A stretch of DNA of 64,000 nt from Desulfonatronum thioautotrophicum (lineage in GTDB: Bacteria; Desulfobacterota; Desulfovibrionia; Desulfovibrionales; Desulfonatronaceae), in NCBI RefSeq assembly GCF_000934745.1, contig NZ_JYNO01000016.1, positions 1 to 64,000 on the forward strand. The letters run 5' to 3'. A program made the position numbers and the translations under genes. The notes under the pieces are model-generated. The model saw only the letters and a list, made by a program, of their open reading frames with translations, was not told where the DNA came from and did not search any database. Numbering within the stretch: the first letter of the stretch is position 1; the number at the start of each line of letters is the position of its first letter. Below are positions 41,773 to 50,730 of this stretch, piece by piece.

Positions 41773-42459
41773 ATGAACAAAATTATAAACGACATAATAA
41801 TAGTAGGGGGCGGGAAAGGAGGAGTTGGCAAGTCAACCATTAATCATGCAGTTATAGATATGCTAATGATGTCTGCTGGCCAAAAAGTAATTTGCGTGGA
41901 CACAGACAACAGTAATCCAGATGTATCAAAATGTGTTCAAAGGACAGTAGAAACTTACTTATACAATATAGATGTTCAAGATGGGTATGTAGATATTGGA
42001 GCAATAATTGAAAATAAAACAGATTCGGCAATTGTTATAAATACAGGTGCTAGATCAACTAATGGATTAATCGAAAATGGATACATTCTTTCTGAAGTAG
42101 CCAAGGAAATGGACCGAAAAATTATCGTTTTATGGCCAATTAATGAAGATAAAGATTGTATAGAATTATTGGCTGATTACTTTGAAGGATCTAAAGATTA
42201 TAATTCAATTTATGTTCTTAAAAATACATACTTTGGAAATAGTTTTTTTCTTTATGAAAATTCTAATATAAAAGATAAAGTTTCAGGAACAATAACGTTT
42301 CCGAATTTAAGCCATTTAATTACACCATATATTACAAATAAAAGACTTGCTTTATGGGAATTGGAGGAAGAAAAAGGTTTTCGCTTAGCTGAAAAGTCGG
42401 TGCTGTACCGATTTCGAAATGAAGTAAAAAAATCTTTTAATGGAGTTCTGTATGAATGA
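41773..42459 (+). CDS. ParA/TraL-like P-loop ATPase
   Basis: About 228 residues. IIIVGGGKGGVGKSTINHAV is the deviant Walker A of ParA/MinD proteins, and VICVDTDNSNPDV is the Walker A' region. The Walker B region and the rest are divergent and shorter than plasmid ParA, closer to TraL of RP4 or StbB. TraL-type ATPases are needed for conjugation with TraK and TraM. A TTG at 41761 is in frame, but ATG 41773 has GGAG nine bases before it. It overlaps the next gene by eight bases. Confidence 0.7.
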   Translation: MNKIINDIIIVGGGKGGVGKSTINHAVIDMLMMSAGQKVICVDTDNSNPDVSKCVQRTVETYLYNIDVQDGYVDIGAIIENKTDSAIVINTGARSTNGLIENGYILSEVAKEMDRKIIVLWPINEDKDCIELLADYFEGSKDYNSIYVLKNTYFGNSFFLYENSNIKDKVSGTITFPNLSHLITPYITNKRLALWELEEEKGFRLAEKSVLYRFRNEVKKSFNGVLYE

Positions 42460-43099
42460 ACTAAATAATATAAGAGAAGCTTTTAAAATTATCCACGGAA
42501 GAGAATTAAAAGATACAGAAATTCAGCGATTAATAACTATAGCAAATATCTTTGGATTTAAAACAAATGACCCAATGTTTCCAATTTTCGCTGGACTTGA
42601 TATTTATTATGGAGCATTTTCAAAATTTCCAAAAAAAATATCAGAATCAGTTCAAACATCAGCATCGGATGCTACATATTATGCTGCTATCAAAGCTGAA
42701 GCTCAGATAAACATGGCTGTAGCGCAACTTGTTCCATCCGTCGAAAAAGCAGTAGAAAAGGCTGCAGAAAAAACAATCGATCGTGTTAAAATAATGGAAA
42801 GTTCTGTCTTCATGCTAACTATTATTTTCATAATTTCTGTAATGACTATTTTAGGAATAATTTCAGGTTCGAGAATTTTAGATTCTTTGAAAAATGGTTA
42901 CATTTCTTGGTTTGAATTTTGGGAATATATAAAATGGGGCATCGCCTTAGGCATATCGGGGCCTATATTTATGTTTTTAGCTGTTGCAGAATGGCTTAAT
43001 TTTAACAATTATGAAGGAAAAAGTTGGTGGAGGTGGCTTGCAGGATTTATTAGTTTGACCACAGTTTGTATAATTATGTACAAAGTATTTACCTTATAG
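42452..43099 (+). CDS. TraM-like membrane protein
   Basis: 215 residues. The N-terminal 80 residues are soluble with a basic helical region (REAFKIIHGRELKDTEIQRL), then an Ala-rich helix (NMAVAQLVPSVEKAVEKAAE). Three hydrophobic segments follow (VFMLTIIFIISVMTILGII, GIALGISGPIFMFLAVA, WLAGFISLTTVCIIMYKV). The gene order DNA-binding protein, ParA-like ATPase, membrane protein matches traK-traL-traM or stbABC. The ATG at 42452 overlaps the ATPase stop and has GGAG eight bases before it. Confidence 0.6.
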   Translation: MNELNNIREAFKIIHGRELKDTEIQRLITIANIFGFKTNDPMFPIFAGLDIYYGAFSKFPKKISESVQTSASDATYYAAIKAEAQINMAVAQLVPSVEKAVEKAAEKTIDRVKIMESSVFMLTIIFIISVMTILGIISGSRILDSLKNGYISWFEFWEYIKWGIALGISGPIFMFLAVAEWLNFNNYEGKSWWRWLAGFISLTTVCIIMYKVFTL

Positions 43100-43218
43100 C
43101 ATACAATTTTTATTTTTTTTTATAAATATATAGTAATTTATTATGATTATCGCAGACAAGATAATAATTTTATGTGGTATTTATTTCTGAATTGTTTTTT
43201 TCTGTGTAATATATTTCA

Positions 43219-43262
43219 TGTGGTCTATTTCTTTTTATTATTTAAAAAAGAAATAGACCACA
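43219..43262. terminator. Perfect 18-bp hairpin behind the TraM-like gene
   Basis: TGTGGTCTATTTCTTTTT pairs fully with AAAAAGAAATAGACCACA around an eight-base AT loop. It lies 120 bases after the TraM-like stop and before the downstream minus-strand operon. The stem ends in a T run followed by an A run, which makes it a possible terminator for either strand. It could also be a recombination or replication structure of the plasmid. Confidence 0.55.
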
Positions 43263-43515
43263 CAGCTCTTCATTTTTTTAATTTATTTCGACTAACTTCA
43301 ATTTACTAAAAACTGCAAGAAATGCATTTTATGCAATGTATCCATCAATGTATCCATTGATATTTGTCCTTGAATTAATAGAAACTATATAGACTGCTTT
43401 CAAGGTCTACATGTATTCTGCAGCCTATGATCGGCTTGATATCTGTTTCTTGGGCTACCTTGAAACAATGACTCGCACCGTAAATTTTGCCGACATCGGT
43501 GAGGGCCAAAGATGA

Positions 43516-43677
43516 TTAACCGTCGGCGGCCGCTCTGGCGCACAGATCCTCAACACGATTCAAGCTCTCGTTCAGGCCGTACTCGCTCTGACAATCCAGG
43601 TGGATGAACTTGTTGTCGGTTTCGTTCGGCAACCCAAAAAGCTGATTCAACGAATTCACGGTTTCGGCATCCAGCAT
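43516..43677 (-). CDS. Small hypothetical protein (53 aa) behind the beta-CASP gene
   Basis: The ATG at 43677 lies four bases after the stop of the beta-CASP gene and has GGGAGG nine bases upstream. The protein begins MLDAETVNSLNQLFGLPNET and then DNKFIHLDCQSEYGLNESL. It is acidic and helical, without motif. Coupling by distance suggests that it belongs to the same three-gene operon as 43682 and 44926. Confidence 0.5.
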   Translation of the reverse strand: MLDAETVNSLNQLFGLPNETDNKFIHLDCQSEYGLNESLNRVEDLCARAAADG

Positions 43678-43681
43678 TTGA

Positions 43682-44929
43682 TCAGGCCTCCCACCATTGC
43701 CCATCCGCATGGAGTTCGACATTTGGAAACAAGCTTGCATACTGATCCCGCGCAAAACTGTGAATCGGCACGACTTTGCGCGGAGACAAAGCGTTGGCGA
43801 AAGCCTTCAACTCGAAAGGCCCGGCATGACCCGAGGTATGGATGCTTTGCTTGGCAATACCCCGCGACTTAAGCCATGATTTGACCCGATCGTAAAGCCC
43901 TCGCTCCCAGTATCCTTCCCACTGGGAGTAAATATACGCCGCGCCGGAGAGACATTCCGCAGTGTCGAGATCGCCCATGAACAATGGGCGAAATAGCAGG
44001 GTGTATTCGTTCGGGGATTCCTGAAGGTGCTGTCCGTAGATTCGATTCGCGGAATGATGTTTGAGTTGATCAAACCAAGCGTTCGTTTTGATCTGAATCC
44101 TTTGAGGTTGTGGAACGAAGAGAGCGACATTCTGCCAATTTGACTGTGGAATGTTCGGATTCCCCGTAGCCTCCAGAATTGCGGCGGTGTAGAGATCCAT
44201 GACCATTTTTCTGCCAGTGCGTTTTGTAGCACGCAGAATCGACACGATGCGATCAATATTCTGGCCCGAGGCATGAACCATGGCCAATCCTTTGGTCGCG
44301 GAGAACACCTGGACAAGCTGCTCTTCAAGCTCCGCTTCCGTTGGAAAGCATGCTGCTTCATCCAAGCGTCCCAGCGACGAACCCTCCAGCAACACAACGT
44401 CGATGTCTTTTGGTGGACGAGAAAGGAGATTGTTGAAAAGCTTGGCCTTTCGACCATGGCCGCGAAAGTCGCCGCTGTAGAAAAGTCGCTTGCCACCCGC
44501 CTCGATCAACAAGGCATAGGAGTCGTAGGCAGAGTGGTCCACAAGATACGGGGTTACGCGAAAAGGGCCGGTCTCCATGGCAGTCCAGGCCTCATAGTCC
44601 CTTCCTGCTGGAAGGTCAGGCCAGTTGTCGGGCAGAAATGGTTTGGCCGCTGCAAGAATGCGACGTGCAGCAGGCCCCATGTGTACGGGAATCTCGGTTG
44701 ATATGTGCTTGAGCAATCCAAGATGATCGAGATGAGGGTGGGAAATGAAAATCCCCAGCAAGGACGGATCACCGTTCGTCAGGCAAGGTACTTCGGGCAG
44801 ATAGTCCGGAATATTGTCTTCGGCATCCAGAGGCAAACCAAGATCCACGATGATTCGCTGCCCATCCTGCTCAATTTCCACGCAGCTCCCACCGATCTGG
44901 TTGCTGCCTCTGTGAATGCAGATGTTCAT
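43682..44929 (-). CDS. Beta-CASP metallo-beta-lactamase RNase (RNase J-like)
   Basis: 415 residues. Metal motifs: IFISHPHLDHLGLL (HxHxDH), VDHSAYDSYALLIEAGGKR and LFYSGDFRGHGRK (motif 3/4), then the beta-CASP cap (LEGSSLGRLDE, ATKGLAMVHASGQNIDRI, KMVMDLYTAAILE) and VVPIHSF with a DGQWWEA end. This is the RNase J or CPSF-type fold acting on RNA. It lacks the C-terminal domain of canonical RNase J. The start overlaps the PD-(D/E)xK gene stop by four bases, so they are translationally coupled. Confidence 0.8.
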   Translation of the reverse strand: MNICIHRGSNQIGGSCVEIEQDGQRIIVDLGLPLDAEDNIPDYLPEVPCLTNGDPSLLGIFISHPHLDHLGLLKHISTEIPVHMGPAARRILAAAKPFLPDNWPDLPAGRDYEAWTAMETGPFRVTPYLVDHSAYDSYALLIEAGGKRLFYSGDFRGHGRKAKLFNNLLSRPPKDIDVVLLEGSSLGRLDEAACFPTEAELEEQLVQVFSATKGLAMVHASGQNIDRIVSILRATKRTGRKMVMDLYTAAILEATGNPNIPQSNWQNVALFVPQPQRIQIKTNAWFDQLKHHSANRIYGQHLQESPNEYTLLFRPLFMGDLDTAECLSGAAYIYSQWEGYWERGLYDRVKSWLKSRGIAKQSIHTSGHAGPFELKAFANALSPRKVVPIHSFARDQYASLFPNVELHADGQWWEA

Positions 44930-45891
44930 TTTACTGTTTCCTTGCCACGGTAGCTTTGTAGAAGCTCCAAAAAAGCAGATCGCTTGAGCATGGAAGCTTC
45001 ATTCATCCCATACCCAGCGAAAGTCGCAACAAAAAAACGAAGATCAAATTTCTCTGGGTTCTCGTAAGACTCAGGAACTTCATTTTCGATGATTTCACGT
45101 AGTATTTTGCTGCGAGGATTGTGGTTTGCAAAAATAAAAATTACCTGTGGCTTTTCGTTGCTTGAACATAAATCAATGGCAATCTCATTCTTGCTTTTGT
45201 TGAATTTCAACAACTGCAATTCATCGAGAATTCTAAATTGGTCTGACATCATTGATAAAGATACACTGTAGGCATCTTTACTGGAAATAAATTTTTCAAT
45301 ATTATTGAGATGCTCTATCAATCCAGACTTGCCATTTAATGCTTGATCTCCATATTTCACTTCAATAAATACAGGCTTACATTTTGCAGCCTTTGACCGA
45401 TCCGAAGAAAGCCATTGAATAGCAAGCATGTCAAATCTTGCATCAATATCTTTAACAGCAAATTCAATGTCTGTTACAAAATATTCTGTTTTATTTGAAA
45501 TTGGAGAAGAATTATTTTCACGAGAAATAACCTGCTGGAACTCTCTCTCATATTTATTATTTTTAGAGAAAAAATGGTCCATAATATCTTTCAATAAAGG
45601 AATCGACTTTACCAATGATTCAGAGTCATCACGGTTTGAAATTTTATGAGGAAATACAGGAACAGAAATTCCAGATTTTTCATAATTTTTATCAAATGAA
45701 ACATTAATAGTACTATTCTCTGAATGCTTTGAAACCTTCAATATACTTCCGCCTCTGTAGTAAACATTGAAATAATCTTTTCTGATTCCAAACATTAACG
45801 TATTGTCGTTTCTAATTTTCTCGATTAGTGGATAAAGAACACCATTTTCACTCTTCATTTCATGATAAAAAGAATCACTGATGCTTCTCAT
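44926..45891 (-). CDS. Predicted PD-(D/E)xK nuclease
   Basis: About 321 residues from the ATG at 45891 with AAGGAG eight bases upstream (the frame extends to 45945). The core is TDIEFA...ARFDMLAIQWLS...CKPVFIEVKYGDQALN: an Asp in a strand followed by Glu-x-Lys, as in PD-(D/E)xK nucleases (about residues 150-200). The rest is unassigned; the N-terminus has a beta-rich region and Asp/Glu-rich helices. Its stop overlaps the beta-CASP gene start. It probably combines with the beta-CASP protein in nucleic acid cleavage, perhaps in defence. The group II intron begins about 15 bases upstream of its start. Confidence 0.65.
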   Translation of the reverse strand: MRSISDSFYHEMKSENGVLYPLIEKIRNDNTLMFGIRKDYFNVYYRGGSILKVSKHSENSTINVSFDKNYEKSGISVPVFPHKISNRDDSESLVKSIPLLKDIMDHFFSKNNKYEREFQQVISRENNSSPISNKTEYFVTDIEFAVKDIDARFDMLAIQWLSSDRSKAAKCKPVFIEVKYGDQALNGKSGLIEHLNNIEKFISSKDAYSVSLSMMSDQFRILDELQLLKFNKSKNEIAIDLCSSNEKPQVIFIFANHNPRSKILREIIENEVPESYENPEKFDLRFFVATFAGYGMNEASMLKRSAFLELLQSYRGKETVK

Positions 45892-45905
45892 TTCGTCTGC
45901 TCCTT

Positions 45906-46600
45906 GAAAGCGCCGGTCAAAGTCGGCAGGTTGTAGTGAATGCAAGTTTCATACGTTAAAGGTTTAGCCTACCATGACGACCCCGAGTCATGCCTCGACG
46001 ACCCGCGAGGGTGTGGGGAAGCGTTGACAGGGGCAAGCGCAGGCTGGGTATTGAGCCGCGAAAGATACCTCCGGGGTGCCGACGTTGTAAGGAGATGCGG
46101 AAGGCCACATTGGGCAAGGCGATATGGCGAGTCTTGCACAAACCCCGCGCGGTCAGAGACCCCATGCATGCGCGGAAACGACCTGCACGGAAACCGGGAG
46201 ATCCATTGTCCGCACTTTGAAGGTGGACAAACGGGCCGCGTCGGGAAGTCCAAGGACGTACGCCGATGATGTACGGACAAGGGAAGTCGGATGGCTTCAT
46301 AGTACCTGTGAAGCTCCCGAACAAACTTGCCTCGGCAGGTGCGGAGGGAGTGGAGGGAAGGGGGGCCAGCCAAGAGGAACCCGCAAGAGCAAACCATGCC
46401 CCGAACTCAGCGTCGGACAGGCATGCAACATGAGCTGGAGCGGGTACGTCGTATTGATTCGCAGGGACATTTGTCTCCCTTGCAACGATTCGGCGTCATT
46501 ACTCAAGGCAGGAGCCGGATGCGGTAGTTCCGCACGTCCGGATCTGTGGAGGGGGTGCCCAGTAATGGGCATCCCTACTCCGACTATTACGGGTTATCTT
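45906..46600 (+). mobile_element. ORF-less group II intron (IEP deleted)
   Basis: The reading frame from about 45940 (VSYVKGLAYHDDPESCLDDP, EALTGASAGWVLSRE, GADVVRR, ARYGES, GNREI, GKSKDVRR) is the conserved translated look of the 5' domain of bacterial group II introns. Domain V is recognised at 46511-46547 (GAGCCGGATGCGG...CCGCACGTCCGGATCTG), followed by a domain VI-like GGGGGTGCCC...GGGCATCCC stem and a CCGAC...AT-rich end. The reverse-transcriptase/maturase gene, normally about 1.2 kb, is absent. Its N-terminal fragment (near 46320-46410) remains, so it was deleted. The exact ends are uncertain by about ten bases. Confidence 0.75.
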
Positions 46601-47172
46601 GAAAGCAATATTGGAATAACATCTTGCAAATCTAATGGGATGAACTCTGGCTCATTGTGTTTGTCCGCATGAAAAGCTGGCTCATCAACAATCCCCTCTC
46701 CCCACGAAAACCGCTTTGTCCTGACAGACGGCTGGGGCTTGCGCGGAGGATATTTTTCACGCATCCGAAGCAGGACGTGCCAGAATTCCGGAAACGAGGC
46801 AAGCGACCCGCGAATGATTGACGCGCTTTTTTCGCATATGCCCGCAAACATGTTCACACCGGAGCCCGAAGAACCATTAACGCTGAGGACGTATGTTTTT
46901 CCCTGGCATTGCGGGCAAGTGGTCATCAATTTCCCCTCTTTCCAAAGCATGACCAGGACTCCGAGCGGAATCCGCCAGTAAAATCCGACCATGAGGCCGA
47001 GGTATGCAGCATCTGTGGTAATGTTGAAATATTCAGGACGGGATAGAATGAGTTCGGTGTTTTCGATGAACAGCCCAAGGTGCTCCCTGACTAGTTCCAG
47101 TTCGCGTTCCCGAGTTTCGGCGATTTTCCTGAAATACTCATCGCGTTCGTGATGTTGACTCTTGTTGGGCAT
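46594..47172 (-). CDS. Hypothetical protein (192 aa) next to the group II intron
   Basis: It starts MPNKSQHHERDEYFRKIAE with a strong AGGAGG region 13-20 bases upstream. A helical N-terminus is followed by a Cys pair (TCPQCQGKTYV), a Gly-rich and Ser-rich segment, and a hydrophobic region. The Cys pair suggests one half of a zinc site. The last ten codons run into the intron end, so the 3' end may be altered by the intron insertion. It is divergent from the WYL regulator. Function unknown. Confidence 0.55.
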   Translation of the reverse strand: MPNKSQHHERDEYFRKIAETRERELELVREHLGLFIENTELILSRPEYFNITTDAAYLGLMVGFYWRIPLGVLVMLWKEGKLMTTCPQCQGKTYVLSVNGSSGSGVNMFAGICEKSASIIRGSLASFPEFWHVLLRMREKYPPRKPQPSVRTKRFSWGEGIVDEPAFHADKHNEPEFIPLDLQDVIPILLSR

Positions 47173-47310
47173 GTTCCTGGTCCTCCTCCTTTCGGAGAGT
47201 GATGCGCCGTTTCGATGCGTTCCGTTTGTTTTTCGGAAAATGTCGCAAACGAGCGCGGTTCAGTGTTTTTGCCGACCCACTATTCTGGTACGCCGTCGTC
47301 CGTGCCCTTG

Positions 47311-47328
47311 TGACACGGGGGTGTGTCA
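47311..47328. promoter_or_regulatory. Dyad operator candidate between divergent genes
   Basis: TGACAC and GTGTCA are perfect inverted hexamers separated by six bases. They lie about 32 bases upstream of the WYL regulator start and about 140 bases upstream of the divergent gene. This is the classical place for an autoregulated WYL-HTH repressor. Only one such site was seen. Confidence 0.5.
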
Positions 47329-47359
47329 TATCTGGTCACAGCGAAAAATGGAGATGAAC

Positions 47360-48352
47360 ATGCGTGGAAAAATTTTGCTGAACCTGCTCAACGCCATTGA
47401 ACTTCTGAGCAGGCCGCAAGGGGCAACCATTCAGGAAATTGGAGAAAACCTCGGCCTGCATCGGCGGAGCGTTTACAGGCTGATGGAAGCGATCCAGGAA
47501 CTTGGCTTTCCAGTTTACGACGCCAAGGGTGAGGCTGGGGCGGCGAAGCAATGGAAAATGTTGGATGATTACGTTGTTCGCTTGCCGAACATCACTTTGC
47601 CCAAGGTGGATCTGACGCCATCCGAGGCAATGGCCATTCAGTTCATGGTTGCGGACAACCGGCTGTCCAGGGCTCAGTCATTACGCCGGAATCTGGATCA
47701 AGCCCTGGCCAAGCTCTCGTTGCTTCTGCCCCAAAACGTTTCGGATTCATTGCGCAGATTCTCGGAAACAAGTTTTGTCGTCTCGAAGCTGACAAAGGAC
47801 TACAGCCGGAAGGAAGGGGTCATTGACGACCTGATGGAAGCCATGCTCACCTCAAGAATGTGCGAGGTGGACTATCACGCCTACAGTACCGATCACGTAA
47901 AATCCTATGCCGTGGAACCGCTCAGCTTATGTGAACATGACGGAGGGCTTTACCTGTTCGTGCGTATCTCCCGATACGAGGAGATCCGTCTGCTGGCCGT
48001 GGAAAGGATTCTCGGCCTGCGCATCCTGGAATCATCGTTTGTCTATCCTGACGACTTTGATCCGCAAGAGCGGCTGAAGAACGCTTTCGGCGTATATTTT
48101 GACGATCCTGTCGAGATCACGGTTCGGTTCAGTCCGGAAGTCGCCAAATATGTTTTGGATCGCAAATGGTCGGAAGGGCAACGTGTGACCAAACTGGATG
48201 ATGGAGGCGTGGAGATGTGGATGCGTACCTCGGGAAAGACGGAGGTTCTGCGGTGGGTATTGGGCTTTGGCCCGAATGCTGAGGTGCTCGAACCAGCGGA
48301 ACTGAGAAATGAGGTAAAGATGCTACTCAAAAAGTCGGTGCAACTCTACTGA
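47360..48352 (+). CDS. WYL-domain transcriptional regulator (YafY/BrxR-like)
   Basis: About 330 residues. The preferred start is ATG 47360 with GGAG six bases before (ATG 47348 also possible; the frame extends to 47162). N-terminal winged helix: LLNAIELLSRPQGATIQEIG then ENLGLHRRSVYRLMEAI. The middle and C-terminal WYL part has MCEVDYHAYSTDHVKSYAVE, PLSLCEHDGGLYLFVRIS and LLAVERI, and the C-terminal extension ITVRFSPEVAKYVLDR and GFGPNAEVLEPAELRNEV. Related regulators (BrxR, CapW) control phage-defence genes. Which gene it controls here is not known; the divergent gene is a candidate. Confidence 0.85.
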   Translation: MRGKILLNLLNAIELLSRPQGATIQEIGENLGLHRRSVYRLMEAIQELGFPVYDAKGEAGAAKQWKMLDDYVVRLPNITLPKVDLTPSEAMAIQFMVADNRLSRAQSLRRNLDQALAKLSLLLPQNVSDSLRRFSETSFVVSKLTKDYSRKEGVIDDLMEAMLTSRMCEVDYHAYSTDHVKSYAVEPLSLCEHDGGLYLFVRISRYEEIRLLAVERILGLRILESSFVYPDDFDPQERLKNAFGVYFDDPVEITVRFSPEVAKYVLDRKWSEGQRVTKLDDGGVEMWMRTSGKTEVLRWVLGFGPNAEVLEPAELRNEVKMLLKKSVQLY

Positions 48353-49271
48353 GAAGGGGGCCAGCCTCATTTGGTGCGGCCACGCCCAGAAAACATGCCC
48401 CTTTTTCCCCGCCAAGACCAAGCGGTTCCACGTTTGGCCACGACCACACGCCGAAACTCGCGGAAACCTCCCAATCCGAGGAAAAGGCCTTCAGGCACTA
48501 CCGCCGGGTGCGCGAAGTAATTCGAAATTTTGTGAAGACTTTGCCGGAAGCGCTTGGCGAGCGGCCCTGACTCTGACCAGCAAAGCACGCTCAATAACCG
48601 CCGTAGACCTTGCATCTATGGGCGACATGAAGCACCAGAACGGTGATAGTTGAGTTTTGGATTTCGGCCGATGATGCTTGCCTTTTAAGTGGCGGTCAGC
48701 GATTCAATGTATGCTAGGGACTCACCGTCCCATTATGAAATCGTCACTTTTATTTCATCTCGGCAGAGCAGAACGCTATCACCGAGATGAGAGGTAGCAC
48801 CGAGGTATATTGGTCTGTATCCGGTGTGAAATGACTGGCATATCCTGCGAGGTTGTTGTTGGCTGTAAAACAGGAAATTAGGATCAGCCGGATGATCGAC
48901 AATTGAATCTTCCGAACGAGATGGTTCTTCTGACATTAGGAATTGGCCATAGCCAGCCGTCAGCTCTCTAGCTTTTCCCAAGTGTATGTCAGCCTTGATT
49001 CATCAGGCTCAAACCCAAGAGTTTTGCTGACATCAACCTCACTTCTGAACCCCCGCCCACACTGGAACAATCCCCGTCTGAGGCCCACGATTGAAGTGCG
49101 CTCGAGAGAGTTGAACTTATAAAGGCATAGCTGGAGACAGCCATCTCCAAAGGGTTATGCTTTGATAGTTTTGGCGCTCGTACCATCATTAAATGGGCTG
49201 AAAAGAGCCTCCAGAACGATATGCTTTTTGGTGTAATTCCACAGTCAACGTCGAATATCCAAATATGTGGT
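48353..49271. other. Decayed stretch, no clear gene
   Basis: Weak protein-like runs occur at 48367-48615 and 48733-48981 (both minus, the latter with GYGQFLMSEEPSRSEDSIVD) without proper starts. They may be remnants. Bases 49190-49260 hold a copy of the TTGACTGTGGAATT motif on the minus strand. Confidence 0.4.
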
Positions 49272-49697
49272 CTACATTTTTTTTAATGTAATTGCATTTC
49301 CTTTGTTTTCAATACTAAGCACATCTCCAGGCATAAATTTATCAACATCTTCTCTTTCCTTGTTTAACTTTTCAACAATAGGTGGTTTTACAATGATGTT
49401 CCCTTTTTTTCCAACAACGGCATGCAGTATCGATTTTAGCTTTAACTTTTCTTTATTAAACTCATAAGGGTATGCTTTACCAGTCTTCAAACCAGCTTCA
49501 GCAATAATCTGATAAAATAATGTTGTGACTATGTTGTGCTTTTCGCAAAAATTGTTGACATTGATACTTTCTCCTTGTTCAAGCGATTCTCCAACCTTAA
49601 CACAGTCATCGACAATTGCTTCCATTTCTTCCAAAGATAAAGTTCTTATTTTTTTATTTTTTTTGCTACTATCAAGGTGCTTTGTGTTTTCATCCAT
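49272..49697 (-). CDS. Hypothetical helical protein (141 aa)
   Basis: The ATG has GGAG eight bases before it. The protein is acidic at the start, Lys-rich in the middle and has the helix-turn-helix-like run VNNFCEKHNIVTTLFYQIIA (about residues 46-65) and a beta-rich end (FMPGDVLSIENKGNAITLKK). It is AT-rich like the Rep-like gene downstream. Possibly a plasmid-encoded DNA-binding protein. Not recognised. Confidence 0.55.
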   Translation of the reverse strand: MDENTKHLDSSKKNKKIRTLSLEEMEAIVDDCVKVGESLEQGESINVNNFCEKHNIVTTLFYQIIAEAGLKTGKAYPYEFNKEKLKLKSILHAVVGKKGNIIVKPPIVEKLNKEREDVDKFMPGDVLSIENKGNAITLKKM

Positions 49698-50396
49698 GCT
49701 AAAATCTCCATTACTTTTTGTTAAAAGATCCTAAATAAAAAAAATATGTTGATTTTGTAAATCAATTAAATGTGTTGAATATGATATTTCAGAGCTTTAT
49801 TTTCGAAAAAAAAGATAATAAATTCTTAATTATTTTGCAAAAAAAATAACTAAATTTCATTAAATTGAACTTGGGAAGCTAGTTGTGAAAAATGACAATT
49901 TGCGCTGCTAATAGACTAACGTCTTAGTAGTTTATAGCATACAAAATACATCTAACTTTTTGGACGATCAAAATGATTGAGATTGGGGGGGGGACCAATT
50001 ACTCACATCGATATTTCGTTGGTGAAAAAAGAATACACATTCTCTCGGTAAAGCACAATGTCTTATCCTAGGTCAAAAAAAAACTATTATAAAAAAAATA
50101 TGTTTAAAAGTCACCTCTCTTAGAACATGGACACGAATTGTTGAAAAGTTTAACATATTACGCAATCTTTGTTCGGAGTCCACTCCATCTCACAAGAGGC
50201 ATCTCTGTCCGTCGTCCACGAATAAAGCAGGTACGAGAAAGTTAACCGCTAACAGGGTCTGGGCAAAAAAGCCAACATGTTTAATGGTTAGAGCATGGAC
50301 GTTTTACAGTATGTGGTCAAGCAGGCTTCATCCGTAGTGGACATGTACACTCCATGGCCCATAGCTGGGTCTGGCTTACGAGTTTTACGAAGAAAA
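49698..50396. other. AT-rich gap
   Basis: No gene. Poly-A and poly-T runs dominate to 50110, then mixed sequence follows. Nothing else seen. Confidence 0.4.
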
Positions 50397-50633
50397 TTAT
50401 GCACTCAAGGACCAATTGATGCAGCAAAGGGCTTTACGGGAAACTTCGGTCAAAGCTAGAAGAGGATTCAACTCTTCTCTTTTCGGCATCCCTGGAGACA
50501 GCAGGCCGTTCAGGACTAATGTCAATCCGTTTTCGGCGTCCTCCCCATCAGCCAAGGCGGAATCCAAAAGATAATCGATCGTGCCTCGGTGGCCGTCAAG
50601 CCTCATTCCGATGCTATCGGTGAAGTCGCACAT
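50397..50633 (-). CDS. Small hypothetical protein or remnant (78 aa)
   Basis: It starts MCDFTDSIGMRLDGHRGTID and is acidic with a Leu-rich region (LTLVLNGLLSPG). No ribosome site is evident. A TTGACTATGGAATTG motif lies 50-60 bases upstream on the same strand, as at 49236. It has the composition of a real protein but may be a fragment. Not recognised. Confidence 0.3.
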   Translation of the reverse strand: MCDFTDSIGMRLDGHRGTIDYLLDSALADGEDAENGLTLVLNGLLSPGMPKREELNPLLALTEVSRKALCCINWSLSA

Positions 50634-50730
50634 AATGAGCGGGTCAACACGGAGCTTTCGGGTACTACATCTCTACTGGTTCAATTCCATAGTCAACGCT
50701 GAACAACCTGAATTAGTGGGACTTATACAC

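Noticed and set aside
43682-44929. The beta-CASP protein as the Cas14-type nuclease of a type VII CRISPR system
   Set aside because: It is about 20 kb from the array, in another operon on the opposite strand, and has no Cas7 or Cas5 beside it. It looks like an RNase J relative.
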